64,000 nucleotides of DNA, taken from Pseudoalteromonas luteoviolacea B = ATCC 29581. Its GTDB lineage: Bacteria > Pseudomonadota > Gammaproteobacteria > Enterobacterales > Alteromonadaceae. Every line of letters begins with the position of its first letter. Within the stretch, counting starts at the first letter, position 1. The DNA is taken from assembly GCA_000333235.1 (NCBI GenBank), contig CAPN01000016.1, positions 186,001 through 250,000 on the forward strand, in the 5' to 3' direction. The position numbers and the translations under genes are program-made. The notes beneath the pieces are model-generated. The model was given only the letters and a program-made list of their open reading frames with translations, searched no databases and was not told where the DNA came from. This document shows, one piece after another, positions 1 through 9,633 of this stretch.

Positions 1-1079
1 CCTACGCACATTACAATGCCGTAGAAGAACAAAAGCGTATCCCACTCAGCACGAGAAACTTTTGCAAACACATCAAAAGGCACCACACTGCCCAAACGCT
101 CTAGACGTTCCTCTTCATCAAGCTCTTGTGTCGCTCGCTTAACTCGCTCTACGGTACGATGGTGTGTGACTTTCAGGTAGTAGCCAAAAAACTGTAAATA
201 CCCCAGCCCCATCATCATGCCCATCACTGGGGGTAAATGCAAAAGCGTGTGACCAAGTACGGCTGTAGTTACCGTCAAAAGAAATAAACCAAGTACCCTT
301 CGAGCACCGCGTTGTAACGTTAACGCTTCAATTTCCCCATGCGGCTTTTGGTTTTTAATCCAAAAACTCATGAATAAAGCAGGAATAACATAATTGACCA
401 CTGAAGGAATGAACAGCGCGAAAAACTCTAAAAAGTCCACCTTCCCAGCTTGCCATACCATCAAGGTGGTAATATCTCCAAATGGACTGAATGCTCCACC
501 CGCATTAGCCGCAATCACGATATTAATACAAGATAGGTTAATAAAGCTTTTATCGCCTTGTGCTACTTTCATTACAACCGCACACATTAACAAAGCGGTC
601 GTTAAATTATCTGCGATTGGAGAGATAAAAAAGGCGAGAAAGCCCGTGATCCAAAACAGGGCTCGATAGCTAAACCCTTTTTGCGTCATCCACACGCGAA
701 GTGCATCAAAAGCACCACGCTCTTCTAGGGCATTAATGTAGGTCATCGCCACCAACAAAAACAGCATCAATTCGGCAAATTCAAGTAAATTATGTCGAAA
801 TGCTTCATGAGTCTGATCACTCATGCCATTTTGTGCATAGTAAAAACCTATCATGCCCCAAATAATGCCTGCCGCCACTAAAACAGGTTTGGACTTCCTT
901 AAATGTAGCTTTTCCTCAAGCATGACAATTAGATAGGCTACTACAAACACAGCGATTGCGGCATAACCTATTGAAGAAGAAGTAAGATCAACAGCTTGCG
1001 ATGCGGCAAATACCGGTAAGCTAGATACGCTTGCAATAACAACAAGCACAGTTAATAGACATGCACGTAGATTGGGCAT
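1..1079 (-). CDS. nhaD: Na+/H+ antiporter, NhaD family (C-terminus beyond window)
   Basis: Only the first ~359 codons are present; the gene runs off the left edge. It starts at the ATG at 1079 with a hydrophobic N-terminus, followed by many membrane segments. Two family motifs are readable: ISPIADNLTT and, further on, NAGGAFSPFGD, both typical of NhaD transporters in the ArsB/NhaD ion-transporter superfamily. NhaD exchanges Na+ or Li+ for protons across the inner membrane at alkaline pH and is common in marine and halophilic bacteria. The substrate is inferred from the family. The neighbouring DUF368 gene lies on the same strand 145 bp upstream. Confidence 0.85.
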   Translation of the reverse strand, partial: MPNLRACLLTVLVVIASVSSLPVFAASQAVDLTSSSIGYAAIAVFVVAYLIVMLEEKLHLRKSKPVLVAAGIIWGMIGFYYAQNGMSDQTHEAFRHNLLEFAELMLFLLVAMTYINALEERGAFDALRVWMTQKGFSYRALFWITGFLAFFISPIADNLTTALLMCAVVMKVAQGDKSFINLSCINIVIAANAGGAFSPFGDITTLMVWQAGKVDFLEFFALFIPSVVNYVIPALFMSFWIKNQKPHGEIEALTLQRGARRVLGLFLLTVTTAVLGHTLLHLPPVMGMMMGLGYLQFFGYYLKVTHHRTVERVKRATQELDEEERLERLGSVVPFDVFAKVSRAEWDTLLFFYGIVMCV

Positions 1080-1223
1080 GGTTATTCCTTGGCAACTTAA
1101 TATGAAGGGAAAATTTTGGACTGTGAAAGTACCATAGATTAAGGAATTAAGAGATACCACTAAAGTAGAGGCATCTCTTAGGAAATTAAGTAATTGCCTT
1201 ATTATTCAGAAGATTACGTTATA

Positions 1224-2162
1224 CTATTTTTGTTCAGTGATTTTTTCTATAAATAGAATCAATAGCAGTCCAACAACAGCCAATCCAATACATAATAGGG
1301 TTTGTGGATCCATTCCAGTTTTCAACATAAACTCACCCGGCAATACATTCGCTTGCTGTAATGGCTTTTCTACGCCATGGCGGTTTGTGTAAGTTGTCAC
1401 CGTCTCTTTCCAAGGCCAAAGCAAGTTAAGTGACCCTAATAAAAATCCTGCTAGTAACGAAAATGTAACTTGTTCAAAACGAGACAAAAGCCACGATAAA
1501 AAGCGCGAAAATGCCATTAAACCTACAATACAGCCAAGCAAGAACAAACCAATTAACATGACGTTTTTGTCGGTCACCGCACTTAAAACATGCCCATACA
1601 TGCCCATTAATAAGAGAATAAAACTGCCAGAAATCCCTGGTAGTATCATCGCGCAAACCGCAATTGCACCTGAAATAAAATAAAACCACGTCGCGGGGTT
1701 CGCTTCTGTCGGTGCAATGGTCGTGATAACAAACGCAATCGCCGCACCTAACATACACGCAACGATTATTTTGACATCCCATTTAGCTACTTGCTTTGCT
1801 ACATGCCAAAACGAGGCTAAAATTAACCCGAAAAAAAATGACCAAACCAAAGTCTGATAATGTTCTAGCAAATAAGTAATTAAATTAGCTAAGGAAGCAG
1901 CACTCGTTAAAAGTCCGCCAAATAAACACAATAAGAAAAAGCCATCAATGTGGTGCCAAGCAGCTTTAATACCTTGACTTCGCAGCACCTGTAGCGCCTG
2001 TAAATTGACACTTTGTATGGCGTTTAATAATCGGGCATAAATACCGGTAATAAACGCAATGGTGCCTCCGGATACGCCAGGTACAACATCGGCAGCGCCC
2101 ATACCTGCCCCTTTAAGAAATATAAACAACCAATCACGTTTACGCGATACATCAAGAGACAT
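1224..2162 (-). CDS. popT: DUF368 family polyprenyl-phosphate transporter
   Basis: A 312-residue inner-membrane protein with about eight to ten hydrophobic segments. It shows the two related half-motifs of DUF368, GVSGGT near residue 29 and PGISGS near residue 175, which suggest an internally duplicated fold. DUF368 proteins have been implicated in flipping undecaprenyl phosphate back to the cytoplasmic face for reuse in cell-wall synthesis (PopT). Family membership is clear; the symbol follows that assignment. The ATG at 2162 has a good ribosome binding site (AAGGAG). Confidence 0.85.
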   Translation of the reverse strand: MSLDVSRKRDWLFIFLKGAGMGAADVVPGVSGGTIAFITGIYARLLNAIQSVNLQALQVLRSQGIKAAWHHIDGFFLLCLFGGLLTSAASLANLITYLLEHYQTLVWSFFFGLILASFWHVAKQVAKWDVKIIVACMLGAAIAFVITTIAPTEANPATWFYFISGAIAVCAMILPGISGSFILLLMGMYGHVLSAVTDKNVMLIGLFLLGCIVGLMAFSRFLSWLLSRFEQVTFSLLAGFLLGSLNLLWPWKETVTTYTNRHGVEKPLQQANVLPGEFMLKTGMDPQTLLCIGLAVVGLLLILFIEKITEQK

Positions 2163-2312
2163 GTTACTACAACTCCTTCATTTCAATTGTCACTATGGTA
2201 ATCGTTCCACTATCCCTCGTCACCTTGAATCGTGAAAAAGAGACGATAGCGGTTTAGCCGAGTGACTTTTTCTTGCTATGATTACGTTTCAATTTAGAAA
2301 GGATAAAAACAA

Positions 2313-3218
2313 ATGTGGTTTAGTAATCTTATCTGCTATCAGTTTAAGCAAGATGTTTCATACGATCAGAGCGAATTCGAAAAGGCGCTTGAACAAGACC
2401 AGTTTCGTCCTTGCTCTAGCCAAGAATTAAGCTCATTTGGGTGGACGAATGCGTTTGGTAAGCACGGGCAAACTCTTGCTCATTTTTCTCAAAAAAGTAT
2501 TTTAGTGTGCGCCAAACGAGAAGAAAAAGTACTTCCTGCCGCTGTGGTAAATGACCTTGTGGCAGAAAAAATAGAACAAATTGAACGCGAAGAAAATCGT
2601 CCAGTTAAGAAAAAAGAAAAAGACGAGTTAAAAGAAAACATCCTAACAACCCTCTTACCACAAGCATTTAGAAAGTCTTCCTTACAATTCGCATTTATTG
2701 ATACCGAAAAAGGTTGGATTATCGTTAACAGCGGTAGCTTTAATAAAGCCGAAGAATTATTAGCCTTACTTCGCAAAAGTTTAGGAACTCTTCCTGTTGT
2801 GCCAGCCTTCGCTAACTATGATTTAAGTGTGCACTTAACTGATTGGCTTACTAAATTTAATGCTCCAGCAAAATTTGAAATTGGCTTAGATGCTGAACTA
2901 CAAGAAGCAGATGAAAATGGTGCGCAAGTAAAGTTTAAATCTTTTGATTTATCCAGTGATGAAATTAAACAACACTTAGACAATGGCAAATTGGTGACCA
3001 AGCTTGCTTTGGATTGGCAAGAGCGCGTGAAATTCATTTTCCAAAACGATGGTTCGTTAAAACGCCTGTCATACAGTGAAACGCTAAAAGAACAAAACGC
3101 TGACATTCCAAAAGAAGACATGGCAGTAAAAATGGACGCTGACTTTCTTTTAGTATCAGAAGAGTTAAAAGCGCTTGTTGCTGATCTGAAAGCAGGGTTG
3201 GGTGAGCCTGAAGCCTAA
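2313..3218 (+). CDS. rdgC: Recombination-associated protein RdgC
   Basis: 301 residues, the usual RdgC length. The N-terminus (MWFSNLICYQF) and the SSFGWTNAFG segment near residue 40 are characteristic. RdgC forms a ring around duplex DNA in the nucleoid and limits RecA loading in Escherichia coli. A charged stretch rich in Lys and Glu at residues 88-105 is typical of the middle of the protein. The start is fixed by AAGGATAAAAACAA just upstream. The gene is monocistronic and ends in a strong hairpin shared with the convergent HDOD gene. Confidence 0.95.
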   Translation: MWFSNLICYQFKQDVSYDQSEFEKALEQDQFRPCSSQELSSFGWTNAFGKHGQTLAHFSQKSILVCAKREEKVLPAAVVNDLVAEKIEQIEREENRPVKKKEKDELKENILTTLLPQAFRKSSLQFAFIDTEKGWIIVNSGSFNKAEELLALLRKSLGTLPVVPAFANYDLSVHLTDWLTKFNAPAKFEIGLDAELQEADENGAQVKFKSFDLSSDEIKQHLDNGKLVTKLALDWQERVKFIFQNDGSLKRLSYSETLKEQNADIPKEDMAVKMDADFLLVSEELKALVADLKAGLGEPEA

Positions 3219-3230
3219 ATTTTGCGCATA

Positions 3231-3259
3231 TTATAAAAGCGCCATTGGCGCTTTTATAA
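3231..3259. terminator. Bidirectional terminator between rdgC and HDOD gene
   Basis: A perfect 13-bp inverted repeat (3231-3243 and 3247-3259) has a three-base loop. The outer part of the stem is A/T-rich, so a U-run follows in both directions. It lies between two convergent genes, as expected for a shared intrinsic terminator. Confidence 0.85.
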
Positions 3260-3281
3260 TTAAATACCTGACTCGTCTTAT

Positions 3282-4121
3282 TTAAGCAAACATCGACTTA
3301 ACATCGTCAAGCACTTGCATGTATGCTTCATCTGTGAACTGTTCAAGTGAACGTAAAACACCTTTGTCAACATACACCTGCAGCGCTGCTGTTTTATCCG
3401 ATACTTGTAAAATACCTTCGATGATCGCACCTACACGAATAAAATCGACATAGCATACATGTTCAGGCTTATAGTTTGGATTCGCCCAGCTTTCTGCTAC
3501 TTCAACAAACTCATCGGTAAAATCCCACTCGCGCATAATCGCACCACCAATTTTACCCGCCAACTTTTGAATAGCGTGTGCAAGAAAGCTCGGGTTAGCA
3601 AATACTTCCGGGTGACGCTCAGCCTCAGTTAAAATCGGTAAAACACCAATATTAAATACTAATGCGGCAAGCGTAATGGTGTCACGATTCATCGACGTAT
3701 TTTTGTTAACGCGCAGATAAAAGTCCATTACGGTAATCGCTTGGGCAGCCACTTTTAAGGTTTTATCCCATGCTTTATCCATATAAGTTTTGATCAACTT
3801 ATTATGAGAAACAAACAATTGCTCCATTGCCATCGCAGTTGCTATGTTTTTAATTTGACGCAATCCAATTCGTGTGACGGCTTGGTTTAAATTTGACACT
3901 TTTACAGTGCGCCCCATAAACGCACTGTTTGCAACTTTAATCATACGCGCCGCAAGTGCAGGGTCATGAGAAATGACTTCCGCCATTTGCATCAAATTGA
4001 CATCAGGATCATCAGCAGCCTGTCTTACACGTACTGCGATCTCGGGTAATGTTGGTAACACTAACGTGTCATTATTGATCCTATCGATAAGGATGGTAAG
4101 TAAGGCATTTTCTGTTGACAT
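3282..4121 (-). CDS. HDOD domain signalling protein
   Basis: A single HDOD domain fills most of this ~279-residue protein; LPTLPEIAVRVRQ, ISHDPALAARMIKVANSA and RIGLRQIKNIA are the usual landmarks. HDOD is an HD-related domain without phosphohydrolase residues and acts in protein signalling, often linked to c-di-GMP or motility control. I prefer the ATG at 4121, preceded by GAGGGATC, to the upstream in-frame ATG at 4154, whose extra 11 residues have no visible ribosome binding site advantage. The partner is unknown. Confidence 0.8.
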   Translation of the reverse strand: MSTENALLTILIDRINNDTLVLPTLPEIAVRVRQAADDPDVNLMQMAEVISHDPALAARMIKVANSAFMGRTVKVSNLNQAVTRIGLRQIKNIATAMAMEQLFVSHNKLIKTYMDKAWDKTLKVAAQAITVMDFYLRVNKNTSMNRDTITLAALVFNIGVLPILTEAERHPEVFANPSFLAHAIQKLAGKIGGAIMREWDFTDEFVEVAESWANPNYKPEHVCYVDFIRVGAIIEGILQVSDKTAALQVYVDKGVLRSLEQFTDEAYMQVLDDVKSMFA

Positions 4122-4400
4122 AGGCAAAGATCCCTCAATCTTAAGCATCCACACAGCACAGTGGATACAGCTAACTTTGTTTTTATAGTCCTAGTATTGT
4201 CTAACTTTAGGATAAAGTTAAGAAAACTTTAAAAAATATTCATGAATTTATTTTTAACCACTTTTTACACAGGTACAAACACTTAACTTGCAGTAAATGA
4301 CAGTAAAATCCGGTAAAGTAATCACGATACAACTAAGTAGAAAAATATTTCTAACTCAATAACCATCCTTTCATATTAGATAAAAATAATTAGGATCAAA

Positions 4401-6080
4401 ATGAAACTTTCTAAACTTACACACGCCCTAATGCTTGGTAGCCTTGTTTCTCTAGCTGGGTGCAGTGAACCGACAATCTCAACAAAAATTGAAAATCAAA
4501 GTGCAGAAAAGCATGGTTATGAACTTACTCATACCGATCGCGCTCGTCTAAATATTTACACTGAAGTTGAACTAAGTGCGGATTTATCGCATTTAAGCGA
4601 AACCCAAAAACAAATGATAGTAAAACTTATCGATGCATCTAAAATTATGGATGATCTATATTGGAAACAAGCATTTGGCTTAAACAAAGCGGATTTTCTC
4701 GCAGCAATTAAGGATCCTGCGGTTAAACAATTCGCCGACATCAATTACGGTCCATGGGACAGACTCAATGGTGACAAGCCGTTCCTTAACGGATTTGCAG
4801 AAAAAGCGTTAGGCGCTGAGTTTTATCCACACGATGTCAGCAAAGAAGAACTGAACGCGAGTAAAGTAAATGACAAAACTGGGTTGTATTCGGTAGTCCG
4901 TCGCGATGAAAAAGGTGAACTATTTAGTATTCCTTACTCACAAGCATATCAAGCTGAATTAAGTGAAGCCGCGAAGTTATTGCGCGAAGCCAGTAAACTT
5001 TCCGAAGACACATCCTTTGCAAATTATTTAACCATGCGTGCCGACGCACTATTAAGCGATGAGTACCAAGCGTCTGATTTCGCTTGGATGGACATGAAAA
5101 CGAACCCTATCGATGTAGTGATTGGTCCAATCGAAACGTATGAAGATCAATTATTTGGCTATCGCGCAGCGTTCGAATCTTATGTATTAATTAAAGACAT
5201 GGCGTGGAGCGAACGCTTAGCCAAATTTGCAGCTTTTCTACCTGAGCTACAAAAAGGATTGCCTGTCGATGAAAAGTACAAACAAGAAATACCAGGCTCC
5301 GATGCAGACTTAAACGCTTATGATGTGATTTATTACGCAGGCCATTCCAATGCAGGGAGCAAAACCATAGCCATTAATTTGCCGAATGACGAGCAAGTGC
5401 AATTAGAAAAAGGCACGCGCCGCTTACAATTGAAAAATGCAATGCGGGCTAAATTTGATAAAATTATGGTTCCTATCGCTGAGCAGCTTATTGTGCCAGA
5501 ACAACGTAAACACATTACCTTTGACGCGTTTTTTGCCAATACTATGTTCCACGAAGTGGCTCATGGACTAGGCATCAAAAATACCATTACCGATAAAGGC
5601 ACTGTGCGCCAATCGCTACAAGAACATGCAAGTGCGTTAGAAGAAGGTAAAGCGGATATTTTGGGCCTCTACATGGTCGAACAATTATTGAAACAAGGCG
5701 AAATTACCGAGGGTACTCTGGAAGATTACTACATTACTTTTATGGCTGGTATTTTCCGCTCGGTGCGTTTTGGTGCGTCTAGTGCTCATGGTAAAGCGAA
5801 TATGATCCGTTTTAATTATTTTGCTGAGCAAGGGGCATTTTCTCGCAATGAAGCAGGCCTTTACCAAGTTGACATGGAAAAAATGGCCGCCGCAATGGAA
5901 AGCTTGTCGCAACTTATTCTAACCATTCAAGGCGATGGTGATTATGAGCGTGTGTCAGCACTTATCGCAAGCCATGGCGACATTAAAACACAACTCGAAG
6001 CAGATCTTGCCAGACTTGCCGCCGCAAATATCCCGGTTGACGTTACCTTTAAACAAGGTAAACACGTACTCGGTTTGTAA
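4401..6080 (+). CDS. Lipoprotein Zn-peptidase, dipeptidyl-peptidase III (M49)-like
   Basis: 559 residues beginning with a lipoprotein signal peptide; the lipobox LAGC places the lipidated Cys at residue 21. The zinc motif is HEVAH at residues 384-388, followed by EEGKAD at 414-419, which matches the second M49 motif EExxAD. M49 enzymes release dipeptides from the N-terminus of short peptides. The classical M49 motif is the hexapeptide HEXXGH; here a normal pentapeptide HEXXH is seen, as in a few bacterial members. Because it is lipidated it probably works in the periplasm on imported peptides. Other metallopeptidase assignments are possible but less likely. Confidence 0.75.
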   Translation: MKLSKLTHALMLGSLVSLAGCSEPTISTKIENQSAEKHGYELTHTDRARLNIYTEVELSADLSHLSETQKQMIVKLIDASKIMDDLYWKQAFGLNKADFLAAIKDPAVKQFADINYGPWDRLNGDKPFLNGFAEKALGAEFYPHDVSKEELNASKVNDKTGLYSVVRRDEKGELFSIPYSQAYQAELSEAAKLLREASKLSEDTSFANYLTMRADALLSDEYQASDFAWMDMKTNPIDVVIGPIETYEDQLFGYRAAFESYVLIKDMAWSERLAKFAAFLPELQKGLPVDEKYKQEIPGSDADLNAYDVIYYAGHSNAGSKTIAINLPNDEQVQLEKGTRRLQLKNAMRAKFDKIMVPIAEQLIVPEQRKHITFDAFFANTMFHEVAHGLGIKNTITDKGTVRQSLQEHASALEEGKADILGLYMVEQLLKQGEITEGTLEDYYITFMAGIFRSVRFGASSAHGKANMIRFNYFAEQGAFSRNEAGLYQVDMEKMAAAMESLSQLILTIQGDGDYERVSALIASHGDIKTQLEADLARLAAANIPVDVTFKQGKHVLGL

Positions 6081-6167
6081 ACTTGAAGATACCAGTTTCA
6101 GGTTAACAGAGTAGATCGCATAAAGCATAAGAGGCTTAGTTGTCTCTTATGCTTAAAAGGGGATACA

Positions 6168-6596
6168 GTGAAAAAACCAGTAAGCCTACATCACTATGTT
6201 AAAAAGCGAAATGGCGTTCATTTAGGACACCCCGATTCACTCAAAAACATGTTAGCCCGTTCTTTTGGGGCAAACTCATTTGATGTTTTTTGGCATTATT
6301 GGAATCCAATATGGGGATTTTATTTATCCAAATGGGTAATGAAACCCCTCACCAAATCCTGCCCTCCTTGGCTATCTGTCGTTGCAACATTTGCGGTAAG
6401 TGGTGCGTTACATGACCTTGCCATTACAATTGTGAAGTTCAAACTCTCCCTTTTGTTTACTACTTGGTTTGTGCTTTTAGGCATTATTGTTGTGGTCTTT
6501 AAGCATTTTTCTCTTCACTACGGGCAGGTCGCTTGGTGGCGTCGAGCTTCGATGAATTTACTGATTTTAACCATAACGTTTTTTATAGCTCACTAA
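6168..6596 (+). CDS. Small MBOAT-like membrane acyltransferase-family protein
   Basis: 142 residues with about three membrane segments. The motif FWHYWNPIWG near residue 42 and SGALHDLA near residue 82 resemble the core and the conserved histidine of membrane-bound O-acyltransferases. It is far shorter than full MBOAT enzymes (about 400-500 residues), so it is either a minimal family member or a remnant. The start is a GTG at 6168 preceded by AAGGGGATAC. No acyl acceptor can be inferred from the neighbours. Confidence 0.5.
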   Translation: MKKPVSLHHYVKKRNGVHLGHPDSLKNMLARSFGANSFDVFWHYWNPIWGFYLSKWVMKPLTKSCPPWLSVVATFAVSGALHDLAITIVKFKLSLLFTTWFVLLGIIVVVFKHFSLHYGQVAWWRRASMNLLILTITFFIAH

Positions 6597-6642
6597 CCCG
6601 TTTATACCCATCTATGGGTATATCTATAAGGACATTGTTAAC

Positions 6643-7062
6643 CTAGTTCAACAACTCGTTGCTTTTAACTTTCTCAAAATGTTTTTTAATCACAGCAATC
6701 TCCTCGTCACGGTAAGGGACCATTGGGTTGACGCCCCAAACAGGTTTTGGCCATGCAGCATCATGCTTAAACCGCGCAATATGATGCACATGTAACTGTG
6801 GAACCATGTTACCAAGCGCTGCCACATTTAATTTATCAGGCGTAAAGACTTCTTTAATGAAACGACTCAACTGAGCACTTTCTTGCCAAAACAGTAGCTG
6901 TTGCTCATCATTAAGATCGATGATTTCTTTCACATTCGGTACTCTAGGCACTAATACAAACCAAGGATATTGGCTGTCGTTCAATAAGAGCACGTTACAC
7001 AACGGCCATTGTGCTAAAACAATCCCATCACGTGCTAATTCAGGGGCTAGTTGAAATTCCAT
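6643..7062 (-). CDS. HIT (histidine triad) family nucleotide hydrolase
   Basis: 139 residues with the histidine-triad signature LHVHHIARF near residue 90; the usual last triad histidine is replaced by Ala in HxHHxA, which occurs in a subset of the family. HIT proteins hydrolyse or transfer nucleotides from substrates such as AMP-lysine or dinucleoside polyphosphates. The ATG at 7062 has TAGGAG upstream. It is transcribed divergently from the dipeptidyl peptidase gene. Confidence 0.8.
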   Translation of the reverse strand: MEFQLAPELARDGIVLAQWPLCNVLLLNDSQYPWFVLVPRVPNVKEIIDLNDEQQLLFWQESAQLSRFIKEVFTPDKLNVAALGNMVPQLHVHHIARFKHDAAWPKPVWGVNPMVPYRDEEIAVIKKHFEKVKSNELLN

Positions 7063-7195
7063 AATTCACTCCTAACTTTTGGGGGACATACCCCAATACT
7101 CTCATTTTTTTGCCACTTTACCCGATTTAACCTGAACTTGTGATAGTGGATGTGATAAAACCCTTCCATTAAACACTAAAATGAAGGAAGCCCGC

Positions 7196-9409
7196 GTGCG
7201 CAAAATTCTCTCACTTACCTTCGTCGGACTCAGTGCAATTAGCACTGGTGTCACTGCCGATCCCTTGTCTATCGAGCGTATCTATGCAAGCCCTGGATTA
7301 GAAGGGAAAGCCCCGATTAAGCTAAAATTTTCACCCGATGGAACTCGCGTAACCTATCTGCAAGGTAAACGTGAAGACCAAAAACGTTTTGACCTTTGGG
7401 AATATAATCTTAAGGATAAAAGTAACCGCTTATTAGTGGACTCACAAGCACTGTTTTCAGGCAAAGAAGAACTCTCAGACGAAGAAAAAGCACGTCGCGA
7501 AAGGCAGCGGATCTATGGGCGTGGGATTTTGGAATATACTTGGTCTAACGATGGTCGCGCATTGCTTTTTCCGCTCAATGGTGACTTATACTATTACCAG
7601 CTAGAAAGCGGTAAAAGTAGAAAGCTAACAAATACCGCGGCTTTCGAAACCGACGCCAAATTTTCCCCCAAAGGCAATTACGTTTCGTTCATTCGCGAGC
7701 AAAATCTATATGCATTAGAGCTTGCCTCTGGGAAAGAAATCGCCCTCAGTGAAGAGGGTGGCGGTACAATTAAATATGGTATGGCTGAGTTTGTTGCTCA
7801 AGAAGAAATGAGTCGAATGACTGGTTATTGGTGGGCAAACGATGAAAGTAAAATCGCGTTTACTCGTATAGATGAAAGCCCAGTTAAAGAAGCCATCCGT
7901 AATGAAATCTATGCTGAAGAAGTAAAACTGTTTAACCAACGCTACCCTTTCACCGGAACCAACAACGTTACGGTCGAACTGGGTGTAGTTACGCTCAATA
8001 ACCAACAAATCAACTGGGTCGATCTCGGTAAAGAAAAAGACATTTATCTTGCACGCGCACAATGGACGCAAGATAGCAATGTACTTAGCTACCAGTGGCA
8101 AAATCGCTCACAACAGAAATTGGAGCTGCGTTTATACAACGCTGACAAGCGAACTCAACACGTCGCTGTAACAAAAACAAGTGACACCTGGATAAACTTG
8201 CACGATGATTTACATTTCTTAAACGACAAAACGCATTTCATTTGGGCATCTGAGCGTAATGGCTTTAAACATCTCTATTTAATGAATCTCTCAGGAGAGA
8301 TTATTAAGCAGCTGACCGATGGGCACTGGATAGTCGAAGAGATCAAGGCCGTTGATGAGCAAAATGGCATGATATATTTCGCTGGACGCAAAGATACTGC
8401 GCTTGAAAGCCATTTATATAAAGTGCCTTTATTTGAAAATGGTAAGATTGAACGGTTGACTCAGCTCGGTGCATATCACAATGTTGTTGTATCTAAAGAT
8501 GCTAAAACCTTCATCGACAGTGCATCTACAGTAATTCAGCCATCTTCTGTTTCACTCCGTGCTATTGATGGATCATTTATTACTTGGCTTGAAGAAAACA
8601 AACTAGATAAAAGCCATCCTTTATCTGCTTATTTGCCTGATTTGATTGAGCCAGAATACGGTACATTGCAAGCTGAAGATGGCCAAATGATGCATTACCG
8701 TTTGTTTAAACCAAAATCCCTCGAAACAGGTAAAAAATACCCTGTTATCGTTAATGTATATGGTGGCCCTCACGCTCAACGTGTTACCAATAGTTGGCGC
8801 GGCAAGAACCTCTATTTTCAATACTTGGCTCAGCAAGGCTACATTGTATTCCAACTAGATAACCGAGGCTCTTATAACCGCGGCAAACGATTTGAAGACC
8901 CTATTTTCAAACACTTAGGTGTAGTTGAAGTAGCAGACCAAATCAAAGGGGTTGAGTTTTTGCGAACACTTGAATATGTCGACCCAAAACGCATTGGTAT
9001 TTATGGTCATAGCTACGGCGGCTATATGGCATTAATGACCATGTTTAAAGCAGGCGACTATTTTGCCGCTGGTGTTTCTGGCGCCCCAGTAACAGACTGG
9101 GCTTTATATGATACCCATTATACAGAGCGTTACCTTGGACACCCTGCGACCAACGCGGATGGATATGAGAAAAGTGCGGTATTCCCATACGCAAAGCACC
9201 TAAAAGGCCCGTTACTTATTTATCATGGAATGGCAGATGACAATGTACTGTTTACTCATGCAACCAAAGTATTTAAAGTATTACAAGACGATGTGAAAAC
9301 ATTTGAAATGATGACTTACCCAGGTTCAAAACACAGCCTAAATGGTCAAAGTGTGCAAACACACTTACATAAAACCATCACCGACTTTTTTGACAGACAC
9401 TTTAAATAA
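7196..9409 (+). CDS. Secreted dipeptidyl peptidase IV-type S9 serine peptidase
   Basis: About 737 residues: signal peptide ending near TAD, an N-terminal beta-propeller (DPPIV_N, residues ~30-460) and a C-terminal alpha/beta hydrolase (S9). The catalytic motif GHSYGGY holds the nucleophile Ser, with Asp in MADDNVLF and His in GSKHSL. The propeller contains the DPP IV-type substrate-binding segment AQEEMSRMTGYWW. These enzymes cut X-Pro/X-Ala dipeptides from peptide N-termini in the periplasm. I place the start at GTG 7196, because AAGGAAG sits five bases upstream and a normal signal peptide results. The in-frame ATG at 7181 overlaps that binding site. Confidence 0.85.
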   Translation: MRKILSLTFVGLSAISTGVTADPLSIERIYASPGLEGKAPIKLKFSPDGTRVTYLQGKREDQKRFDLWEYNLKDKSNRLLVDSQALFSGKEELSDEEKARRERQRIYGRGILEYTWSNDGRALLFPLNGDLYYYQLESGKSRKLTNTAAFETDAKFSPKGNYVSFIREQNLYALELASGKEIALSEEGGGTIKYGMAEFVAQEEMSRMTGYWWANDESKIAFTRIDESPVKEAIRNEIYAEEVKLFNQRYPFTGTNNVTVELGVVTLNNQQINWVDLGKEKDIYLARAQWTQDSNVLSYQWQNRSQQKLELRLYNADKRTQHVAVTKTSDTWINLHDDLHFLNDKTHFIWASERNGFKHLYLMNLSGEIIKQLTDGHWIVEEIKAVDEQNGMIYFAGRKDTALESHLYKVPLFENGKIERLTQLGAYHNVVVSKDAKTFIDSASTVIQPSSVSLRAIDGSFITWLEENKLDKSHPLSAYLPDLIEPEYGTLQAEDGQMMHYRLFKPKSLETGKKYPVIVNVYGGPHAQRVTNSWRGKNLYFQYLAQQGYIVFQLDNRGSYNRGKRFEDPIFKHLGVVEVADQIKGVEFLRTLEYVDPKRIGIYGHSYGGYMALMTMFKAGDYFAAGVSGAPVTDWALYDTHYTERYLGHPATNADGYEKSAVFPYAKHLKGPLLIYHGMADDNVLFTHATKVFKVLQDDVKTFEMMTYPGSKHSLNGQSVQTHLHKTITDFFDRHFK

Positions 9410-9432
9410 CCACACTTAGATTTCCCCAAAAA

Positions 9433-9467
9433 TCGAATAGCACGGCAGTAAATGTCATGCTATTCGA
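9433..9467 (+). terminator. Possible terminator after the S9 peptidase
   Basis: A 10-bp inverted repeat (TCGAATAGCA at 9433-9442 and its complement at 9458-9467) with a 15-base loop lies 24 bp after the stop codon. The U-run is weak, so termination is likely but not certain. Confidence 0.4.
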
Positions 9468-9633
9468 CTAATTGCCAATTGCTCTTTAATTACCTGAATT
9501 GATTTCAATTTATTGTTTTAAAACAAGTTTTAATAATATTTTCTCTGGCTTTTCATTTTATTTGCGCTAGTTTTATACCGTATCAACTTGATTTAACTGC
9601 TTTGAGGTTGCGGATTCTTAAGGAGCACAATGA

